Below are positions 45,701 through 53,400 of a stretch of DNA of 64,000 nt, piece by piece; the first letter of the stretch is position 1, and every line of letters starts with the position of its first letter. Source of the DNA: Pardosa pseudoannulata (taxonomy: Eukaryota > Arthropoda > Arachnida > Araneae > Lycosidae); assembly GCA_032207245.1 (NCBI GenBank), contig CM063506.1, positions 46,627,409-46,691,408 of the forward strand, in the 5' to 3' direction. Below the pieces are notes generated by a model, which was given only the letters and a program-made list of their open reading frames with translations, was not told where the DNA came from and made no database searches. The translations under genes and the position numbers were made by a program.

Positions 45701-48700
45701 TGAGCCATTCTAATTTTGTATGAATAATACAAAGAAAAATATTTTTTAGAATGCAGACAAATTAAAATTCACATACCGAAGAATATTTTTTTATTTGTAC
45801 GTACGCTAAAGCCTTTTAAATTTTAATAATTTTTAAAGATTTATATAATTTACATTTCTTAACTATAGCATGCAACACCAGATGAAATGAATACATTGTA
45901 TCACTTCAGAAATTATTATATTCAATATTAAATAAATTGAAAAAATATTTCACGACATTGTAAAGAAAAATTCATGGAATTTTTAAAAATCCATATTTTG
46001 CATATTAACAAAAAACCAGGAAATGCATGCTTAAATATTAAACAAAACTTGATAGGTATATCTTAATTGAATTTCTAAATTTATTAAGTTGAAAAAATAT
46101 ACTATACTTAAAAAGTTGTAAATAAAAGGTAAATTTTTAGTTTCCAAAAATATTTTTATTGGTTTATAGTGTCACCTCTTAGAATACATACTTGCAATAA
46201 GCACAAAACTGTTTAAAAGTTCAAAGTATAGCAAGAGCTAATCATATAGGAAATAAAATTAAGCAAAAAATCTAAAAAGTTATACTTTCAACAGCATGAC
46301 TTAATCACAATCAATTACATTGCAATAGTTTAATAAATCTTTGAGATTAAAGGAGTTAAAATACTTACTTCTTCGAGGAGGTTGCTGTACATTGAGATGA
46401 GCTGGAGAAACTGATGAACGACCACAGATTCCTGATCTCCCAAAAGGATCTGTGATTGGCACAACACCACAACCAGCAAATTCAGAGCTACTCGCTATTG
46501 GAGAAGCAGCAGACCACCAGCTGCATGGACCTGAACCGCAATTAAGTCAAATAATATGCACTTCAATGATGCATACATATTGTTAAATATCATTACTAGT
46601 CAGTCAGTCACTACAAACTTGATTGTAGTGACTAGAATCAATCAGTCACTGATCTTACGTCATCAGTCATAAATTGTAAATAGATACCACTGTTTTTCAC
46701 TAGTGTGGTATATATGGAAAGAAACGAAAAGTCTATATAGATATTTGAGAGAGTACCCATCTGCCACATAGGGCAGTTCATTAGTTGAAGAAAATTTAGT
46801 TTTTATTAAGTCCATTAAGAAAATGTGGAGAAGTGTTTGAACTCATACAAACCTGCCATAACAGTCACTACAATCAAGTTTTGTAATAGAAGTTTAAAAA
46901 TACTTATTACAAAACAGATATGTGCAGCTTAATTAAATTAGAATTTAAGAGTTTAATGTCAACAGACTTCAAAGAAAATCATCTTTCAGTGCTTTAAGAT
47001 ATTTTTTTGCTAACTGATAAATCTTTAATTGTACATCAAGGTAAAATTTATGAGAAAGATCCAAAAAATAAAAAGAAACTTTAAGAAATGAAGCATAAAT
47101 GTACTTTCCATCTCCAAAATTATTATTCATTAAATAATCTGGATGGATTTGGCAATTAAAACTTATGAACATAAAATCTGATGATTGTATTGAATTTCAT
47201 TACAGAAAAATTGAAAACTTGGAAGTAGTGCTCCAGAACCCCTATGCAATCTCTCTTTATAAAAAAAAAGAGCACATAAATCAACTTCTAAATTTGCGAA
47301 AGTATAGGATATTCTGTAGCATGTATAATCATCATAAGCCCCAAACACAGTCAAAGAATATGACAGAAATAAGGATAGAAAGGTAATGATTCAATAAAAC
47401 TGTGAAACTAAACATTATCCATATTATTTTGGTAATAAATGCCAAATGATATTATCAACAGCATCTATAGACTAATATAAATCATCATTCCAAAGAGCAC
47501 AAACACAAATAAGTTATGCATAATAGCAACTTAATTACCTAAGAGCAATTCTTATTTGAGATACATATATATTTCAAGAATTTGGGTGAAAAAAATAATT
47601 GCATACAACTTAAAATTCTTCAGTTATTACAGAATTTTTATATTACATGAATACACATTCCAAGAGAAAAATTAAAAAGCATCTATACATGAGGCAATAA
47701 AAAAACAACTTTCAGCTAACCAATCATAAAACTCAATAAATATTGAAACATTAAAACAAAAATGAAGATTTAAAACATAAAAACAAAGGACATTAACATC
47801 ATGAGAAACAAGGAATTTTATAAGCTTTACTACAAAATACAAAATTATTATATAACAAATAATTTTAAAATGTAAAATGACAAATAACAGCTTAGTAAAT
47901 GGTTAACATGAAATTTAATGTTTCAATTTTACATACAACTGAAATTTTCAAAGAAAGTTTGAACCTAAATAAAATGTAAGAAAACTCTCATGCAATTAAT
48001 TTTTTTTTTAGAAGAAAAAATAAAAGATTTTAAAATACATAATAGGGAAAAATTTTTTTTTTTAAATAAAAGATTTTAAAAAACATAATAGGGAGTGAGT
48101 ATGTGTACATATTCTTTCCAATTCAAGATACTGATGCTATTTATCATTTTTTCAAATCGAAGTTCAGTTAGACATTCTTTGAATCCTTAAATTAGAATTT
48201 CCTACGTTAAGGGTAAATTAAAAAAAAAAAAAATTAATAGGACTTTGTCTATCTTAAGTTCTGTATAAATATAAAAATAAATAATAGCTGTAATAAAAGT
48301 AACCCAAAATTTAAAAATTATACAGATTATGAAAACTTCTAATTAGAAAATAATTTCCTTCAGTATTTGTTGCAAGTTTAAACCATACTAGCAATAACAT
48401 ATTTTTTTTTCATTCCCTCAAGGAAGAGAGAATGAACATACACTGCTATATAACATTTTATACAGTTCCATTTTTTGATAAAGGATGAAAAAAATAATAA
48501 ATATGTTTGTTCTTAGCTGATTTGAAATTCTCTTCAGAACTGAAATAATATCAAGTGGAAATTGTTGATGGGTGATGGAAATTTCAGAAATAAGCTTAAT
48601 AAGAAAAAGGAAAATAACTTTTGGTGGATCTTAACCCTTTAACGAACTATGGTTTTGCAGCGAATCCACCTGTTAAAAGTTTTTTTTCCTACTTTTTAAA

Positions 48701-50368
48701 GACAATTGAATGATATTTTTTATTTCTATGTTTATGAAATTTTAAACTTACAACAGATAGAAACACTACACTTAATTCATTTTTCCATTTGAAATATGTA
48801 TTTTTATACTTGCTTTAAAAAAATTAAAGGTTGATTGGTTGGTTCGCAGCATTCAATCTTTTTATATATAAAGGACTAATTTAGACCACATCTACAGCTT
48901 AAGCTGATTCTACAGTTACAAACATCTATGCCACTTGCAAGGTTTGAACTCTAGTAATAAAGGGCAGTATCCTACCAGTTCAAACATCATCCAGGGAAAA
49001 GAAAGACTGCAATATACATTGCCATGAGATGAATTATAATATGTTTTGTATGAAAAAATGGCTTACAGAGTAAAATGCTATAAAAATGTATTTTATTTTT
49101 ACTTTAAAATAATTGAAAAGAAAAGATTAGGCTTGAGAAAACATATCAAACTAATATGTGATACTGCTGCACATTTCACAGATTGTACAATTCTTGTCAC
49201 CAATAAATATATACAAATGTAAGATGAAAAAAAGAAATTTAAAATATAAAAGTTTTACTCTGGATTATGATAAATAATTAAAACTGAAAATCTGACAAAT
49301 TGTCTCTCTAAACTTTTTGAAAATTATCGATGTCTAGTAGTATTCCTAGTAATTTAAGTTTAAGATTAATACAGAAATTTGCACATAAAGTAGGGATTAA
49401 AAATTATATTTAATGATAGAATTGATACAGGTACATAAGCTTCTTGTACATGGTAGAACATATTAAAAAGAAAATGTGGATGTTTCTGGTGAATATGCAG
49501 TGAATGCCTAGTCTGTTGGTGTCAAGATTTACAGACACCAAATTTAGCAGCTATCTTTTTAAATGAAAGATACTAGTGCAAAAACAAATACAGGATGCAA
49601 TGATATTTTGTCTTTTATAGCAAACACAAAATACTAACATATTACATCACTTTTATGATAAAATCTTTCCAATGAATTTCCTTTTAATAAGTATTATTAA
49701 ATTTTATTCCTACATTACTGTCAGAAAGACATCACAAGCAACACATAACCGCTCTTACAGTAACCCACTTCAAAACAGTATAGCACTATGGTATTGCCAA
49801 TTTATTTTGCCAGTTTTTTAATACTACTTTGATCCATTATGGGCCTACAAAATTTAAATAGATAAGTACCTTAAAAGCAAAAAGAATCTGCAAGCAGGCA
49901 TTTGACCCCCCCCCCTTCACAAATCTCAAAAAGTAGCACTGAGTGCAAATATCTACACCAACTATAGGATTTGAACAATCAAATATGTTAATGAACAGTG
50001 TTATACTTATTTGGTTATTGTCTAGCTCTAAATTAGGAATATATTTCAAAAATTTATCAGTGAAAAAAAAATGTAAAGACAATTTCTTTAAGAGCTAAAA
50101 TGCAATACTTTTCTAATAAATACTTATTTTACTAATAAGTTAAAAAATATTTAGGAAAGTAGAGGGGATGACTTTTTTGTATTTCTCAAATAGTATAAAT
50201 CATGCTATCTACTCCCTTTCTTTTATTTTTAAATACAAATTATCTTTGCATGATTTAGAAATTAAAATTTTTGAAAAAGCAGAAAGCTGGTAAGACTCAC
50301 AACATCTGATACATATCATTTAGAACATATATTGCTCAATATCTATTTTAAGAGTGTAAGTGCATCAC

Positions 50369-50404
<36 letters not shown>

Positions 50405-53400
50405 CAATGTAAAAAAACAAAAGTTTAAGTCCTATGCTAAATATTACGTATAAAATGCAAATATTAGACTGAGAAAAACAAAATTTTATCCATTATCAAA
50501 TGCAAAAACTTTTAGATTAGATCATGCTCCAATATTTTGAGATCTCCCCCCCCTCCCCTTTTCTTCTAGGAACCTGATATATTTTCAATACAATGGAATT
50601 TAAAATATATATGAAAAAAAAAAAAAAGGAACTCAGAAAAATTACAACAGTTCTGAAATAAGTATTGTTATAAAAACAGAAAACTATAAAGGTTGCTAAT
50701 TTTTGTTAATTATTTGAAAGATTATATGTTACAGATGTTACATTATTGTAAAACATGTAAAGTATGTTCATTACTTACAAGCAATAAGCACAAAGCAAAA
50801 GATAAGGGAAGTACCTGAAGAAGAGGCAAGTGATGATAAAGCATCAGAAGCAGAATGATGCATGATAGATGAGCAAATTTTACTGCTTGCAGATTTAGAG
50901 GCATTGTTTTCAGCATTTGCTGGAGGAATGAGAACAGCATTTCTCCCGAGGACTGAGAAAGCACTTGGAGAATGAGCTAAGTGAGGTAAAGGAGATTGAA
51001 CAGGAGTTGGAGGCTGAGAACTGAAGATGGTGGGAGATGGGGCTAGTAATTAGAAGGAAGAATTTAGCAAGGAGAAATGATGGAAAATACAATATTAGTA
51101 ATTTTAGTTGATTGAAGAAAATTAGAGAAATTACAAGGATATGTAAAATGTATAAAGAAATGTGTTCCAAGTGAATAATGTTAATAGTGAAAGTATGAAA
51201 GTAATGTATACTATAACTAATCAAACAGAATTCTGCTTAAGCAAACATGAAGTCAGAAATTAGAAGTATTTCTTCTAACATTTAGGCAAACTCAAAATTA
51301 AATCTCCCCCTAGAAATAATCTGCAAGAATATTTTGTGCTGACTGAGAGAATAATTAACTAATGCTTGCATAGCAAAACATTGACAAGACTGGCATCCAA
51401 CCATTTGACTACCATTCTGCAGAATACTTCAAGAATAAAAATGATTATAATAATCAATTTAAAATAAATTCATTAGAAATTCATTGGAGGCAGTAAACAG
51501 AAAAAAAGAAAACTCAAGAAAATAGAATTGAAATAAAAGACTAATAAAATTGGTCGCTGATGATTGAAAATTATCAAATAATTTCAATTTTGTAACTAAC
51601 TTTTCAAACTGAATGCTTCTGAATTATTTCTATATATTGGCAAACACAAAAAACTTGAAAATCAACATAATTATCAATGATTTTACAATTAGTAAAATAG
51701 CAAATGATGTATATTAAACATCTACAATTTAAAATAACAGAAAATAATAATAATCTGACCATTAAATAAAGAAACGTTTATTTTTTAAATGCTTATCAAA
51801 AGAAAGAAATATAGATTTGCTTTTAATAGTAACAAATGCATATACAATCATCTATATTTATGTATTACAAAGTATACACAATTAACTCTGCATTTTATAA
51901 AATATAGCATCCAAAACGACTCTCTTAAATAAGCTTTTAATTACTGAAGTACAAAAATTACAAATAAATTAATACAGCTGACTCACCACTTTAACAGGTG
52001 TCAATTTTATCAGCAATAAATATATAAATAAATAAATAGAAATGGCAATGAAGTTTATGATTTACAAATATATAAAACAGCTACGAATTTTGCACTTTCT
52101 TCATTACTTATTAAATAAGAGTAATACACTATTAGAATTTAACATTTTTTTATAAAACATTTTGAATGATAAATATATTTAAATGTTTAATAATTTTATT
52201 AAATTTCATATATAATTGCTAGGTGGAATGTTTATGTTTTACCAAAGAATGGTACAAGTTTATATCACATCATCGTCTACTTTATTTATAGGATGTTTTG
52301 ATCTACTTAAACTCTGATGATTCTCAAATTTGTGGAGTGAAGTTTTTGTCATATTGGTTATCAGAAGTGAAATGGCTCCGAAATTGTCCCACATTAAAAT
52401 ATTACTAAAATCTTATTTTTCTTAGCTCAAATGTTTGCTTGACTCTTTTCATGACTGCATCATGCAAAATTTCTCTATATGTTTCAGAAATATGATTTTC
52501 TAGAACATGAAGGAAATTCAAAAGTGAAGCAAGATGATGAGGAGACCGAATGTGAAAAATAAATGTATTCTTGTCAATGAATCTCATTTTCCTCCCCTTT
52601 CCTTCACTACGATTAGTGTTTACATTTAGAATACTAAAATAAAAATTGTTGGTAATTAAATAATTATGATTGCTTTACCAAGGTCTGTCAACCCCATTGT
52701 GCCCAAATTTCCTCTATAATTTATAATTATATATACACACTTAAGTATTTTAAACATGCCTCAAATATCTTTAAATAGATTAAATTTCTAGACACAATTT
52801 CATAGGACAAATATTTTACCTTTGAATAAACATTTTAAATATTTAAAAAAAAAAAAGGATCTTATTAAAAATTTCAAAATACTTCTGATTAAAAAAGACT
52901 GCTAGAATAAAATGAGCTGGATAATTCAACAATAGTATAGCATTTTTAGTTAATAAATTGTAAACAATAGCTTATTAAAACATAATAAAAAATTTGATTA
53001 AAATTTAGAATGTTGTTAAATTACATGAATAACATTTGAATAAATTCATTAATTTATGCTTTTAACATAAATTTAGAGCTGTTTTCAGTTCTTTCTTTTA
53101 ACATAACATATTTGACTGACTGAATTACAATATATTTGTCACAACAAAAGCTGTTGAAATGGTATTCGTGGTAATGAGAAAGAAAGCAAACAAACAAACA
53201 AAAAAAAAATAAATGAAATTTCCTTTAAGAGCTGATCAAATAAATTCTTTTCTAACACATTAAGTTTTAACATAGCATGTATATAACACAAGCAATTCAG
53301 TTCAATAAGTTTCATTCAAGGGGAGAAAAAGCTTAATTGGAAAACATTATTGCACAACATATAAATTTTACATATAAATTTTATGTTAGTAAATTTAAAT

